The notes under the pieces are model-generated. The model was not told where the DNA came from. It saw only the letters and a program-made list of their open reading frames with translations, and did no database searches. From Nocardioides terrigena (GTDB lineage Bacteria > Actinomycetota > Actinomycetes > Propionibacteriales > Nocardioidaceae), in contig NZ_PZYY01000006.1 of the NCBI RefSeq assembly GCF_003047265.1, positions 186,001 to 250,000 of the forward strand: a stretch of DNA of 64,000 nucleotides. Reading direction: 5' to 3'. Made by a program: the position numbers and the translations under genes. Of the stretch, positions 42,802 to 53,692 are shown piece after piece; the stretch's first letter is position 1; each line of letters begins with the position of its first letter.

Positions 42802-43374
42802 ATGGATTCGCGAAAGCTTCGAGACGCGTTCGGTCAGTTCGCCACCGGCGTCACCGTGGTCACCTGCCGCAATGCCGAGGGCGAACCCCATGGCGCCACG
42901 GTCAACGCCTTCACCGCGGTGTCGTTGGACCCCCCGTTGGCCCAGGTGACCCTGGCTCGCAACTCGAAGGCGTGCGACTTCCTCAAGGGAAAGTCATTCG
43001 CCATCAACGTCCTGGCTGCCGATCAGCTCGACGTTGCCTGGCACTTCGCCGGCCGCCCGGCTGTCGAGGCGCCCGCCTGGCTGGTGGGGCCGACCGCCCC
43101 GGTGCTCGAGGGGACGGCCACGACGATCTCGTGTCGTCCCTGGCGCACCTACGACGGCGGCGATCACCTGATCGTCATCGGCGAGGTCGCGGAGGTCGAG
43201 ATCCCTGGCCGCGACCCGCTGCTCTTCCACGCTGGCGCGTTCCGCCACCTGAGCCCGCTCGAGACGGGCATCCACTGGGACGGGTCCATCGACAACCCCG
43301 ACCACGGCTGGTTCGACGCGACCGCCACCTTCACCCCGCTGGCCACGTCGGCCGCCGTGTCGACCTCCGCCTGA
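42802..43374 (+). CDS. Flavin reductase component of two-component monooxygenase
   Basis: 190 residues, FMN-binding split barrel (HpaC/DIM6-type): [52 protein letters not shown]. It reduces free FAD or FMN with NAD(P)H for the hydroxylase encoded next. GGAGG lies six bases before ATG 42802, so this start is preferred to in-frame ATGs at 42790 and 42766. The hydroxylase starts 44 bases after its stop. Confidence 0.9.
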   Translation: MDSRKLRDAFGQFATGVTVVTCRNAEGEPHGATVNAFTAVSLDPPLAQVTLARNSKACDFLKGKSFAINVLAADQLDVAWHFAGRPAVEAPAWLVGPTAPVLEGTATTISCRPWRTYDGGDHLIVIGEVAEVEIPGRDPLLFHAGAFRHLSPLETGIHWDGSIDNPDHGWFDATATFTPLATSAAVSTSA

Positions 43375-43418
43375 ACACCTGCCCCCGCAACGTCGCACCC
43401 CCACCGAAGGGAACACAC

Positions 43419-45871
<2,453 letters not shown>

Positions 45872-45881
45872 CCCGACTTCT

Positions 45882-45914
45882 CGGTGGCCGGCGATCCCCC
45901 CGCGCCGGCCACCG
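45882..45914 (+). terminator. Hairpin between the second dioxygenase and ribF-like genes
   Basis: CGGTGGCCGGCG, nine bases, then CGCCGGCCACCG: a perfect 12-bp stem just after the dioxygenase stop. It may end the transcript or only attenuate readthrough into the ribF-like gene 25 bases further on. Confidence 0.7.
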
Positions 45915-45938
45915 GGAATCCCACGTCCGGAGGACGCC

Positions 45939-46565
45939 ATGTCTGTTCCCGCTCTCGCACCCGAGGCCCTCGACCGTCGCCACGCCTACGTCGGATGGCC
46001 GCCGGCCGACACGTTTCCCCGCGGATCGGTCGTCACGATCGGCGTCTTCGACGGCTTCCACCGCGGTCACGAGGCACTGGTCCGTCAGACCGTCGGTCAC
46101 GCGCGGCGGCTCGGCCTGCCCGCGGTGCTGCTGACCTTCAGCCCGCACCCACTCGCGGTCCTCGCCCCCGGGGCCGCTCCCCGTCAGCTGATGTCGATCG
46201 ACGATCGGGTGAGCCATGCCCTGTCGCTCGGGATCGACGCGGTCGTGGTCCTGCCCTTCACGGTCTCGCTGGCCGCGCAGTCGGTGGCGGACTTCGTGTC
46301 CAGCGGGTTGGTGGGCGCCCTCGGTGTCCGGCAGCTGGTCCTCGGCGACAACTTCAGGTGCGGCCGTGGGGGAGAGGGCGATGTCGCGCGGCTCGTCGGG
46401 CTCGGTCGCACCCACGGCTTCCGCGTCGAGGCAGTGGACCTGGTGGAGGCCGCCGGGCAGCGCTGCTCCTCGACGGAGGTACGCCGATGTCTGGCACGTG
46501 GCGACGTGGCCACCGCGCGGCAGCTGCTCGGTCGCGACGACCCGCGCGTGCTGGTGCTCGGTTGA
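45939..46565 (+). CDS. RibF-like FAD synthetase domain protein lacking riboflavin kinase
   Basis: 208 residues, only the N-terminal nucleotidyltransferase part of RibF: GVFDGFHRGHEALVRQ (HIGH-like motif), TFSPHPLAVLAP, VLGDNFRCGRGGEGD and STEVRRCLARGDVATARQLLGR. Full RibF is about 310 residues because a riboflavin kinase follows; here the protein ends right after the first domain. It should at most turn FMN into FAD. Its place amid FADH2-dependent monooxygenase and flavin-reductase genes suggests local supply of FAD, or a moonlighting role. GGAGGA precedes the ATG. The normal ribF would be elsewhere in the genome. Confidence 0.85.
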   Translation: MSVPALAPEALDRRHAYVGWPPADTFPRGSVVTIGVFDGFHRGHEALVRQTVGHARRLGLPAVLLTFSPHPLAVLAPGAAPRQLMSIDDRVSHALSLGIDAVVVLPFTVSLAAQSVADFVSSGLVGALGVRQLVLGDNFRCGRGGEGDVARLVGLGRTHGFRVEAVDLVEAAGQRCSSTEVRRCLARGDVATARQLLGRDDPRVLVLG

Positions 46566-46575
46566 GGCCGCCGGC

Positions 46576-47184
46576 ATGACCCACGAACGCGCAGTCTTCG
46601 CCACCGACGACCCTGCGGTCCGGATCTATCCGCTGCTGACGGCCACGGTGGTGCCGCGGCCGATCGCCTGGATCTCGACCCGCTCGGCCGAAGGCATCGG
46701 CAACCTTGCGCCGCACTCCTTCTACACGGTCGCGTGTGCCAACCCGCCGATCGTGCAGTTCACCTCGGTCGGGGACAAGGACACGCTGCGCAACGTGCGC
46801 GAGACGCGCGAGTTCGTGGTGAACCTCGCTGCAGCGCCGATGCTCGACCCGGTCAACGCGTCCAGCGCCCGCTTCGATCCCCGGGTGGACGAGGCGGAGG
46901 CGCTCGGCATCCGGCTCGAGCCGAGCCTCATGGTGTCCGTGCCGCGCGTGGCTGAGGCCCCCGCCTCCATCGAGTGCCGGCTCCACTCCGTGATCGAGCT
47001 CGGCGACTCGACGATCGTCCTCGGCGACGTGCTCGCAGTCACCGTGCTCCGCACGGCCCTGGCGGCCGACGGACTCCCGGACATGTCTGCGCTGCAGCCG
47101 CTGTCGCGCCTGGGCCGCGACGAATGGGGACACCCACCCGCGGTGTTCGCCCTCGACCGTCCGGACGTCCCGGGCGGTTCCTGA
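46576..47184 (+). CDS. Flavin reductase-like split-barrel protein
   Basis: 202 residues, FMN-binding split barrel of the flavin-reductase family (VVPRPIAWISTRSAEGIGNLAPHSF, then CANPPIVQFTSVGDKDTLRN and EFVVNLA). It differs from the HpaC-type reductase upstream and is closer to the DIM6/NTAB-type proteins. ATG 46576 comes 11 bases after the RibF-like stop, with GAGG upstream, so the two are one unit. It may be a second reductase or an FMN-storing protein for the monooxygenase; no direct evidence. Confidence 0.88.
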   Translation: MTHERAVFATDDPAVRIYPLLTATVVPRPIAWISTRSAEGIGNLAPHSFYTVACANPPIVQFTSVGDKDTLRNVRETREFVVNLAAAPMLDPVNASSARFDPRVDEAEALGIRLEPSLMVSVPRVAEAPASIECRLHSVIELGDSTIVLGDVLAVTVLRTALAADGLPDMSALQPLSRLGRDEWGHPPAVFALDRPDVPGGS

Positions 47185-47195
47185 GTCGTCCGGGT

Positions 47196-47282
47196 CCCCC
47201 CGATGGCGCGCAGGTCCTCGAGACGCCGGACCCGCTCGGCGAGGTCACCCGACGGGTGGCGCGTGGACCCGCGAGCGGACAC
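47196..47282 (-). pseudogene. Possible 5' remnant of a SnoaL/NTF2-like gene
   Basis: In the gap between two convergent operons, the minus strand reads GDLAERVRRLEDLRAI after a GTG, the kind of N-terminal helix that starts many SnoaL-like proteins. The frame then degenerates into unrelated sequence over the neighbouring gene. A short coincidence cannot be excluded. Confidence 0.3.
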
Positions 47283-47312
47283 GGGTGCGGACCACGGGCG
47301 CTGACCCTGGTG

Positions 47313-47948
47313 TCAGACCGGGACCCGCACCGGCGCACCGGTCCGCTCGGAGACCTCCTCGACGGTGACGCCGGGAGCGAGCTCGACCAGCTCGAAGGCG
47401 TCCTGCGCGACGTCCAGGACGCCCAGGTCGGTGATCACCCGCGACACGATGCCGCGTCCGGTGAGCGGCAGGTCGCACGTGGTGACGAGCTTGGGGGCAC
47501 CGCTGCGGGAGACGTGTTCCATCAGCACGATCACCCGCCGCGCGCCGCTGACCAGGTCCATCGCCCCACCCATGCCCTTGACCATCGCGCCCGGGACCAT
47601 CCAGTTGGCGAGGTCCCCGGTCGTCGAGACCTGCATGCCACCCAGGACGGCGGTGTCGATGTGGCCGCCGCGGATCATGGCAAAGCTCAGCGAGGAGTCG
47701 AAGAAGGACGCGCCGGGCAGCACGGTCACGGTCTGCTTGCCGGCGTTGATCAGGTCCGGGTCGACCTCGTCGTCGTAGGGGAACGGGCCGACACCGAGGA
47801 TGCCGTTCTCCGCGTGCAGCGTCACCGTCGAGCCCGCGGGCAGGTGGCCGGGGATCATCGTGGGGAGGCCGATGCCCAGGTTGACGTACTCGCCGTCGTG
47901 CAGCTCGAGCGCGGCCCGGGCCGCCATCTCGTCTCGCGTCCAACTCAT
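47313..47948 (-). CDS. pcaJ: 3-oxoadipate CoA-transferase subunit B
   Basis: 211 residues, CoA-transferase family I beta subunit. The catalytic Glu is in [13 protein letters not shown], and the [13 protein letters not shown] and [14 protein letters not shown] blocks are typical. With PcaI it transfers CoA from succinyl-CoA to 3-oxoadipate. ATG 47948 chosen; upstream in-frame codons fall in a repeat-bearing spacer. It is 76 bases after pcaI, whereas pcaF, pcaD and pcaI overlap. Acetoacetate transferases (ScoAB) look alike, but the operon decides. Confidence 0.9.
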   Translation of the reverse strand: MSWTRDEMAARAALELHDGEYVNLGIGLPTMIPGHLPAGSTVTLHAENGILGVGPFPYDDEVDPDLINAGKQTVTVLPGASFFDSSLSFAMIRGGHIDTAVLGGMQVSTTGDLANWMVPGAMVKGMGGAMDLVSGARRVIVLMEHVSRSGAPKLVTTCDLPLTGRGIVSRVITDLGVLDVAQDAFELVELAPGVTVEEVSERTGAPVRVPV

Positions 47949-48024
47949 GCACGTACTCGCTTCGCTCCGTGCGCACATGAGGCACGTGTCGCACTGTGTT
48001 GTCTGATTCGCTCGCTGCGCTCGC

Positions 48025-48804
48025 TCATGCTCGCGTCTCCTCGCGGGGTCGGGTGGTGCGCTTCTCGATGTCCTTCTGGGTGGCCTGCTCGGGGGTCAGC
48101 TCGACGATCCGCTGCACGAACACGCCGGGCAGGTGCACGTCGTCGGGGTCGATCTCGCCGATCTCGACGACCTGCTCGGCCTCGACGATGGTGAGCCGCC
48201 CGGCCATCGCCGCAGGGACGTTGAAGTTGCGGGCGGAGGCGTAGAAGACGCAGTTGCCGGCCCGGTCGACCTTGGCCGCCCGGACCAGCGCAACGTCGGT
48301 GACGATCGACTCCTCCAGCACCATCTCGGTGCCGTGGAAGGTCCGCACCTCCTTGGGCTCCGAGGCGAGGGCGACGCTCCCGTCGGGGTGGTAGCGCCAG
48401 GGCAGCCCGCCCTCGGCGACCATCGTCCCGACGCCGGTGGGGGTGAAGAAGGCGCCGATGCCGGCACCTCCGGCGCGCAGCCGCTCGGCGAGCGTGCCCT
48501 GCGGGGTCAGCTCGACGGTGAGCTCACCAGCGAGGTACTGCCGGCCGAACTCCTTGTTCTCCCCGACGTACGACGCGATGACGCGGGTGATGCGGCGGTT
48601 CTCGAGGAGGAGGCCCAGCCCGGCGCCGTCGACGCCGCAGTTGTTGGACACCACGGTCAGGTCGTCGGCGCCCTGCTCGAGGAGGGCGCCGATCAGGGTC
48701 CACGGGATGCCGACGAGACCGAAGCCACCGACGGCCAGGCTGGCGCCGGGGGAGATGTCCGCGACGGCGTCCGCCGCGCTCGGGACGACCTTGTCGATGC
48801 TCAT
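48025..48804 (-). CDS. pcaI: 3-oxoadipate CoA-transferase subunit A
   Basis: 259 residues, CoA-transferase alpha subunit: [35 protein letters not shown] and [15 protein letters not shown] are family blocks. Partner of PcaJ. ATG 48804 overlaps the pcaD stop by four bases (ATGA), and the frame stays open upstream without coding value. The C-terminal tail is longer than in some relatives and rich in Glu/Arg. Function assigned from pair and operon. Confidence 0.9.
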   Translation of the reverse strand: MSIDKVVPSAADAVADISPGASLAVGGFGLVGIPWTLIGALLEQGADDLTVVSNNCGVDGAGLGLLLENRRITRVIASYVGENKEFGRQYLAGELTVELTPQGTLAERLRAGGAGIGAFFTPTGVGTMVAEGGLPWRYHPDGSVALASEPKEVRTFHGTEMVLEESIVTDVALVRAAKVDRAGNCVFYASARNFNVPAAMAGRLTIVEAEQVVEIGEIDPDDVHLPGVFVQRIVELTPEQATQKDIEKRTTRPREETRA

Positions 48805-49577
48805 GCGGGTGCTCCGATCAGGTGGGCGATGATCGCCGGGGTGATGGCCTCCGGCTGCTGGGCGTTGGCGAGGTGCGCGGCGTCGGGTACGACGAGGAGT
48901 CGGCCGTCCTGCACGCCGGCGGCGATGGCCTCGAGGTGGGGCGGGGGAGTGGCCGGGTCGTCCGCGCCGGCGATCGCGAGCGTGGGCGCTTCGATGCGGG
49001 CCAGGTCGTCGCGCAGGTCCATCGTGGCGATCACCTCGCAGCATGACGCGTAACCCTCCGCCGGGGTCCCGGCCACGACGGCCTCGCACTCGGCCCTGGT
49101 GCCGGGGTGGGCCTCGAGGTACGGCGCGGTGAACCAGCGCGACACGACCGCCTCCGCGACGGCTCCGGACCCGCCGGCTCGTACCGTCGCTGCGCGCTCG
49201 TGCCAGGCGCTGGACGGGTCCAGCCTCGCGCCGGTGCACAGCACGACGAGCCGGTCGACGCGCTCGGGGTTGCGGGCGGCGAGGCGCATGCCCGTCATGC
49301 CGCCGAGCGACAGGCCCACGACGTGCGCCTTCTCGACACCGAGGGTGTCGAGCAGGGCGACCACGTCGTCGGCGAGGTCGTCGATGTCGTAGGGCCCGGC
49401 GGGGACGGGCGAGGCCCCGTGGCCGCGGGTGTCGTAGCGCACGACCCGGAAGTGCTCGGCGAGCGCGTCGGCCTGGGCGTCCCACATGCTCGTGGTCGAG
49501 CCGAGGGAGTTGGAGAGCACGACGACCGGGGCGTCCTCGGGGCCGGTGACGACGTGGTGGACGGTGACGGCGCTCAT
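48801..49577 (-). CDS. pcaD: 3-oxoadipate enol-lactonase
   Basis: 258 residues, alpha/beta hydrolase. Nucleophile Ser in VVGLSLGGMTGM, oxyanion region LSNSLGSTTSMW, catalytic His in VPDAAHLANAQQPE. It hydrolyses 3-oxoadipate enol-lactone to 3-oxoadipate, directly downstream of the CatC reaction. The ATG at 49577 overlaps the pcaF stop by four bases; an in-frame ATG 16 codons upstream is less likely. It is not fused to PcaC as in the PcaL proteins of some actinobacteria. Confidence 0.92.
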   Translation of the reverse strand: MSAVTVHHVVTGPEDAPVVVLSNSLGSTTSMWDAQADALAEHFRVVRYDTRGHGASPVPAGPYDIDDLADDVVALLDTLGVEKAHVVGLSLGGMTGMRLAARNPERVDRLVVLCTGARLDPSSAWHERAATVRAGGSGAVAEAVVSRWFTAPYLEAHPGTRAECEAVVAGTPAEGYASCCEVIATMDLRDDLARIEAPTLAIAGADDPATPPPHLEAIAAGVQDGRLLVVPDAAHLANAQQPEAITPAIIAHLIGAPA

Positions 49578-50788
49578 GACACGCGCTCGAAGACGGCGGC
49601 CAGGCCCTGGCCCCCACCGATGCACATGGTCTCGAGGCCGTAGCGCGCCTCACGACGCTGCATCTCGTGGGCCAGCGTGGCGAGGATGCGCGCGCCGGTC
49701 GCCCCGACCGGGTGGCCCAGCGAGATGCCGGAGCCGTTGGGGTTGAGCCGCTCGTCGGTCGGGTCGACCTTCCACTCGCGCAGGCAGGCGAGCACCTGCG
49801 CGGCGAAGGCCTCGTTGAGCTCGATGACGTCGATCTCGTCGAGGGTCAGGCCGGCACGCTCGAGCGCGGCGGCGGTGGAGGGGACGGGGCCGATGCCCAT
49901 CACCTCGGGGCCGACGCCCGCGACCGCCCACGACCTCAGGCTCAGCAGTGGGCGGAGGCCCCGGCGCTCGGCCTCGTCGCGCGTGGTGACGACGCACATG
50001 GCGGCCCCGTCGTTCTGGCCGCTGGCGTTGCCCGCGGTGACGGTGGACCCGGGGTCGAGCTTCTGCCGGACCGGCCGGAGCGCGGCCAGCTGCTCCAGGG
50101 TGGTGTCGGGCCGGGCGTGCTCGTCGCGGTCGACGACGACGTCGGGCTGTCCGCGGCGTCCGGGGACCGTGACCGGCACGAGCTCGTCGGCGAACCGGCC
50201 GGCCTCGTGGGCGGCGCCGGCGCGCTGCTGGGAGCGGACCGAGAGCTCGTCCTGCTCCTCGCGGGAGATGTCGTACTCGCGGCGCAGGTTCTCGGCCGTC
50301 TCCAGCATGCCGCCGGGGACCGGGTGGTCCTTGCCGCCGGCCGTCTCGCGGGCGCGGACCAGGCGGTCCATCAGCTCCACGCCGCCGCTGCGGATCCCGG
50401 TCCGCAACCCCAGCGCATAGTGCTCGACGTTGGACATCGACTCCACCCCGCCGGCCACGATGAGGCTGCCGGCGCCGCTGGCGATCTGCGACGCGGCGTA
50501 CAGGACGGCCTGGAGGCCGGACCCGCAGCGGCGGTCGAGCTGGAGGCCGGGGACCCCGGTGCCGAGGCCGGCGTCAAGGGCGGCGATGCGGCCGATCGCG
50601 GGGTTCTCGCCGCTGGGGTAGCAGTTGCCCAGGACGACGTCGTCGACGTCGCCCTCACCGAGGCCGGTACGCCGCACGAGCTCGCGCAGCGTGTGGGAGG
50701 CGAGGTCGACGGCGGACAGCGAGGCGAGGGCGCCGCCGAACCGGCCTACGGGGGTGCGGACGGGTTCGCAGATGACGATGTCGGTCAT
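49574..50788 (-). CDS. pcaF: 3-oxoadipyl-CoA thiolase
   Basis: 404 residues, thiolase. Active-site Cys88 is in DRRCGSGLQAVLYAASQ, with His in SLGHPVGATGAR and the second Cys in ETMCIGGGQGLA. It splits 3-oxoadipyl-CoA into succinyl-CoA and acetyl-CoA, the last step. General acetyl-CoA acyltransferases look the same, so the symbol depends on the operon. ATG 50788 begins TDIVICEPVRTPVGRFGG, as in relatives. Divergent from a LysR gene across 77 bases; first gene of pcaF-pcaD-pcaI-pcaJ. Confidence 0.92.
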   Translation of the reverse strand: MTDIVICEPVRTPVGRFGGALASLSAVDLASHTLRELVRRTGLGEGDVDDVVLGNCYPSGENPAIGRIAALDAGLGTGVPGLQLDRRCGSGLQAVLYAASQIASGAGSLIVAGGVESMSNVEHYALGLRTGIRSGGVELMDRLVRARETAGGKDHPVPGGMLETAENLRREYDISREEQDELSVRSQQRAGAAHEAGRFADELVPVTVPGRRGQPDVVVDRDEHARPDTTLEQLAALRPVRQKLDPGSTVTAGNASGQNDGAAMCVVTTRDEAERRGLRPLLSLRSWAVAGVGPEVMGIGPVPSTAAALERAGLTLDEIDVIELNEAFAAQVLACLREWKVDPTDERLNPNGSGISLGHPVGATGARILATLAHEMQRREARYGLETMCIGGGQGLAAVFERVS

Positions 50789-50836
50789 GCCTCGACCGTA
50801 GGCGCTGCCAGCGATATCGGGAAGTATCCATTTCGC

Positions 50837-50852
50837 CACGATCAATATCGTG
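50837..50852. promoter_or_regulatory. LysR-type operator between pcaF and its regulator gene
   Basis: CACGAT, CAAT, ATCGTG is a perfect 6-bp inverted repeat 13 bases before the LysR start. A second ATATC-containing element (CGATATCG, around 50813-50820) lies nearer pcaF. Two related half-sites in a short divergent region suit LysR-type recognition and activation sites. Confidence 0.55.
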
Positions 50853-50865
50853 CGAGTCTTGATTC

Positions 50866-51759
50866 ATGGAGCTCCGTCACCTGCGCTACTTCCAGGCCGT
50901 CGCCGAGGAGAGGCACTTCGGGCGTGCGGCCCAGCGGCTGCACATGGCGCAGCCGCCGCTGTCCCAGCAGATCAAGCAGCTCGAGGACGAGCTCGGGGTG
51001 AGCCTGCTGCGGCGTACCACCCGCCGGGTCGACCTCACGCCCGCCGGAGAGTCCTACCTCGTCCGGGTCCGGGCCATCCTCCAGGCGGTGGACGCCGCGG
51101 GGGACGAGGCGGTGCGCATCGGGAGCGGGCTGGAGGGCCGGCTGGTGGTCGGCTGCGTCGGGTCGACGACGTACTCCCTGCTCCCGGCCCTGGCGCGGGC
51201 CCTGCGCGAGCGGCTGCCGGGCGTCGACTTCGCCTTCCGGGGCGAGATGCTGAGCCCGGACCAGCTCGACGCCCTCCGGGACGGCTCGATCGACCTCGCG
51301 CTGATGCGACCGTTCGGCGACCTCGCGCAGGCGGCCGACGTGGTCCTGTCCCCGCTGCGCGAGGAGAGGTACGTCGTCGCGCTGCCGGAGGGCCACCGGC
51401 TCGCCGGCCGGAGCCGGGTGCGGGTGGCCGACCTCCGTGGCGAGGACCTCGTCGTCCACTCCGGGCACGGCCGCTCCGCGATGTACGACGCCGTCACGAC
51501 GCTCTGCCGCGACGCCGGGTTCGAGCCGTCGGTCCGCCACGAGGTCGCCGAGACCTCGACCCTGGTCACCTTCGTCGCCGCGGCCCTCGGGGTCGCCGTC
51601 GTGCCGGAGCCGACCTCGGCACTGGTCGTGGCCGGGACGGTCTACCGCCCCCTCGTCACGCGCAGCCGGATGGAGCTCGTGGCCGCCACCCGGGCGGGCG
51701 ACGACTCCGCGCTCCTGGCGCGCACGCTGCGGGTGCTGGCCGAGCAGGTCGGGTCCTAG
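50866..51759 (+). CDS. LysR-type regulator of the pca operon
   Basis: 297 residues. Winged helix at residues 1-60 (HFGRAAQRLHMAQPPLSQQIKQLEDE) and a LysR substrate-binding domain. It is divergent from pcaF-pcaD-pcaI-pcaJ, and is similar at its N-terminus to the catR product. Likely activator responding to muconate or 3-oxoadipate. It ends in CTAG, the same four bases that end the convergent response-regulator gene. Confidence 0.9.
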   Translation: MELRHLRYFQAVAEERHFGRAAQRLHMAQPPLSQQIKQLEDELGVSLLRRTTRRVDLTPAGESYLVRVRAILQAVDAAGDEAVRIGSGLEGRLVVGCVGSTTYSLLPALARALRERLPGVDFAFRGEMLSPDQLDALRDGSIDLALMRPFGDLAQAADVVLSPLREERYVVALPEGHRLAGRSRVRVADLRGEDLVVHSGHGRSAMYDAVTTLCRDAGFEPSVRHEVAETSTLVTFVAAALGVAVVPEPTSALVVAGTVYRPLVTRSRMELVAATRAGDDSALLARTLRVLAEQVGS

Positions 51760-52412
51760 TCCCGGACCCGGCCGGTCTCGTATCCCCACATCGCGATCTC
51801 CACCCGGTTGCGGGCGCCGAGCTTGGCCATGAGGCTGCCGATGTGGGTCTTCACCGTGCTGAGGCTGATGTGCAGCTCGGCGGCGATCTCTGCGTTGGTG
51901 CGACCCCGCGCGATGATGAGCAGCACCTGCTCCTCGCGCTCGGTGAGCGGGTCGAGGGGCTGGGCGGGAGGAGCTGCCCGACCCGTGCCTGCGAACGTCG
52001 ACAGCAGGCGGCGGGTGATGCTGGGCGAGATGAGCGAGTCACCTCGGGTGGCCGCCCGGATCGCCTCACCGAGCAGCTCGGGTCCGGCATCCTTCAGCAG
52101 GAAGCCGGTGGCGCCGGCCGACAGGGCACCGTGCACGTACTCGTCGAGGTCGAAGGTGGTGATCACGACGACCGCGACCGGGTCCTCGACGCCCGGCCCG
52201 GCCAGCTGCCGGGTCGCCTCGACGCCGTCGAGGACGGGCATCCGGATGTCCATCAGGCACACGTCGGGTCGGAGCTCGCGGGCCAGCCGCACCGCCTCCT
52301 GTCCGTCGCGCGCCTCGCCCACGACCTCGATGCCGTCCAGGGTGCCGAGGATCAGCCGCAGTCCGGTCCGCACGAGGTCCTGGTCGTCGGCGACCAGCAC
52401 CCGGATGCTCAC
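51756..52412 (-). CDS. NarL/LuxR-family response regulator
   Basis: 218 residues. Receiver domain with phospho-acceptor Asp55 (LMDIRMPVLDGVE), Thr and Lys switch residues (ITTFDLDEYV, FLLKDAGPE). C-terminal LuxR helix-turn-helix (LTEREEQVLLIIARGRTNAEI then STVKTHIGSLMAKLGARNR). GTG 52412 overlaps the histidine kinase stop by four bases (GTGA). It forms a two-component system with the kinase and is divergent from an ABC exporter, its probable target. Confidence 0.93.
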   Translation of the reverse strand: MSIRVLVADDQDLVRTGLRLILGTLDGIEVVGEARDGQEAVRLARELRPDVCLMDIRMPVLDGVEATRQLAGPGVEDPVAVVVITTFDLDEYVHGALSAGATGFLLKDAGPELLGEAIRAATRGDSLISPSITRRLLSTFAGTGRAAPPAQPLDPLTEREEQVLLIIARGRTNAEIAAELHISLSTVKTHIGSLMAKLGARNRVEIAMWGYETGRVRD

Positions 52413-53554
52413 GCCGACACCTGGCGCGGCAGGGTCGCGCTGACGGCCCAGCCGCGACCGGGGCAGGGACCTGCCCGGCACGCGCCACCCAAGAGCTGCG
52501 CGCGTTCCACCATCCCGGTGATCCCGAATCCCGCTGTGTGGGCGGTGTCGGCCGCGCCCGGGTCACCGTCGTCACGGACGACGAGGCTGACCGTCGACCG
52601 GTCGCCGGAGACGCACACGTCGATCACGGTGGCGTTCCGGGCGTGCCGCAGGGCGTTGGTGACCGCCTCCTGGGCGATCCGGAAGACCGCGGCGTCGATC
52701 GCCACCGGGAGGGCGTCCAGGTCACCCGTGACGCTGACCTCCACTCGCGGTCCAGCAGGCGAGGACCCGGACAGCCGCTCGAGGTCGGCCACACCGGGCT
52801 GCGGGGCGTAGTCGGCCGGTGCCTCGTCGCGCAGCACACGGACCATCGCCCGCATCTCGGCCAGCGTGCGCGACGCCTCCACCTCGATCACCTCCAGCGC
52901 CTCGAGCGCCGACGACGGGCTGGTCGCAGCAAGGGCGCGCCCGGCCTGGGCATGGATGGCGATGGCAGAGACATGGTGGGCCACCGTGTCGTGCAGCTCC
53001 CGCGCCAGCCGGACCCGCTCCTCCGACTTCGCCTGCTCGAGCCCCCGCTCCCGGGCGCCCTGCTGGGAACGCACGGCCCAGCCCAGGGCAAAGGCGGAGA
53101 CCAGGACAGCGACCCCGCCGATCGCGTCGGCCACCCCGGTCCAGCTGACGACGAGCGACATGACCGCCGGGACCAGGATGATCGCCAGACCCGCCACCGC
53201 CTCCCGCCCGGAACCCCACCGGAAGAGTGAGTAGGGCAGCAGCAGGAGATACACCATCGTGTACATGTCGAGCGCCGGTGCGTCGGATGCGATCAGGCCG
53301 ATGTCCACGACCGCGGTCACGCCGAAGGCGGTCGCGACCACGGCGAGCGGGTGGGTACGCCGCCACAGCAGCAGCGGCGCCAGTCCGACCGCCAGCACCA
53401 CCGACAGCCCCCGCAGCGGCATGTCCTCACGGAGGACTCCCTCCAGCACCCCGGAGACCGTCACGACCGCCAGCAGCGCCCAGTCCCGGCGTACCCGCGC
53501 CGGTGGGTGCGAGGGTCGGGGTTCCTCCAGCAGGGACCGCAGTGGGTTGCTCAC
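52409..53554 (-). CDS. Membrane sensor histidine kinase (NarL-type, HisKA_3)
   Basis: 381 residues. About five hydrophobic helices fill residues ~25-165 with very short loops, typical of kinases that sense within the membrane. The phospho-acceptor His188 is in ARELHDTVAHHVSAIA, and the ATP-binding domain carries IAQEAVTNALRHARNA and the GFGITGMVERAQLLGG box. GTG start. Upstream spacer shared with the ABC exporter gene. Kinases of this class often respond to cell-envelope or antibiotic stress; the signal here is unknown. Confidence 0.92.
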   Translation of the reverse strand: MSNPLRSLLEEPRPSHPPARVRRDWALLAVVTVSGVLEGVLREDMPLRGLSVVLAVGLAPLLLWRRTHPLAVVATAFGVTAVVDIGLIASDAPALDMYTMVYLLLLPYSLFRWGSGREAVAGLAIILVPAVMSLVVSWTGVADAIGGVAVLVSAFALGWAVRSQQGARERGLEQAKSEERVRLARELHDTVAHHVSAIAIHAQAGRALAATSPSSALEALEVIEVEASRTLAEMRAMVRVLRDEAPADYAPQPGVADLERLSGSSPAGPRVEVSVTGDLDALPVAIDAAVFRIAQEAVTNALRHARNATVIDVCVSGDRSTVSLVVRDDGDPGAADTAHTAGFGITGMVERAQLLGGACRAGPCPGRGWAVSATLPRQVSA

Positions 53555-53588
53555 CCCCTCAGCGTAGGGATGGAGTGCCGCCGGGGGA

Positions 53589-53647
53589 CCGGCCGAAAGT
53601 CTGATCCCGGCCCGGTCGCCAGTCCTTTCGGCCGGGTCAGGACTGGC
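53589..53647. promoter_or_regulatory. Two overlapping inverted repeats between kinase and ABC exporter genes
   Basis: CCGGCCGAAAG (53589-53599) pairs perfectly with CTTTCGGCCGG (53625-53635). GCCAGTCCT (53618-53626) pairs perfectly with AGGACTGGC (53639-53647). The second pair starts inside the first, sharing two bases. They end 45 bases before the ABC start, in the divergent promoter region. Either response-regulator sites or alternative leader structures. Confidence 0.5.
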
Positions 53648-53692
53648 CGTCGAACCGATGTGCGCACGCCACCGCGCGGCGAGGGTTGTCGC

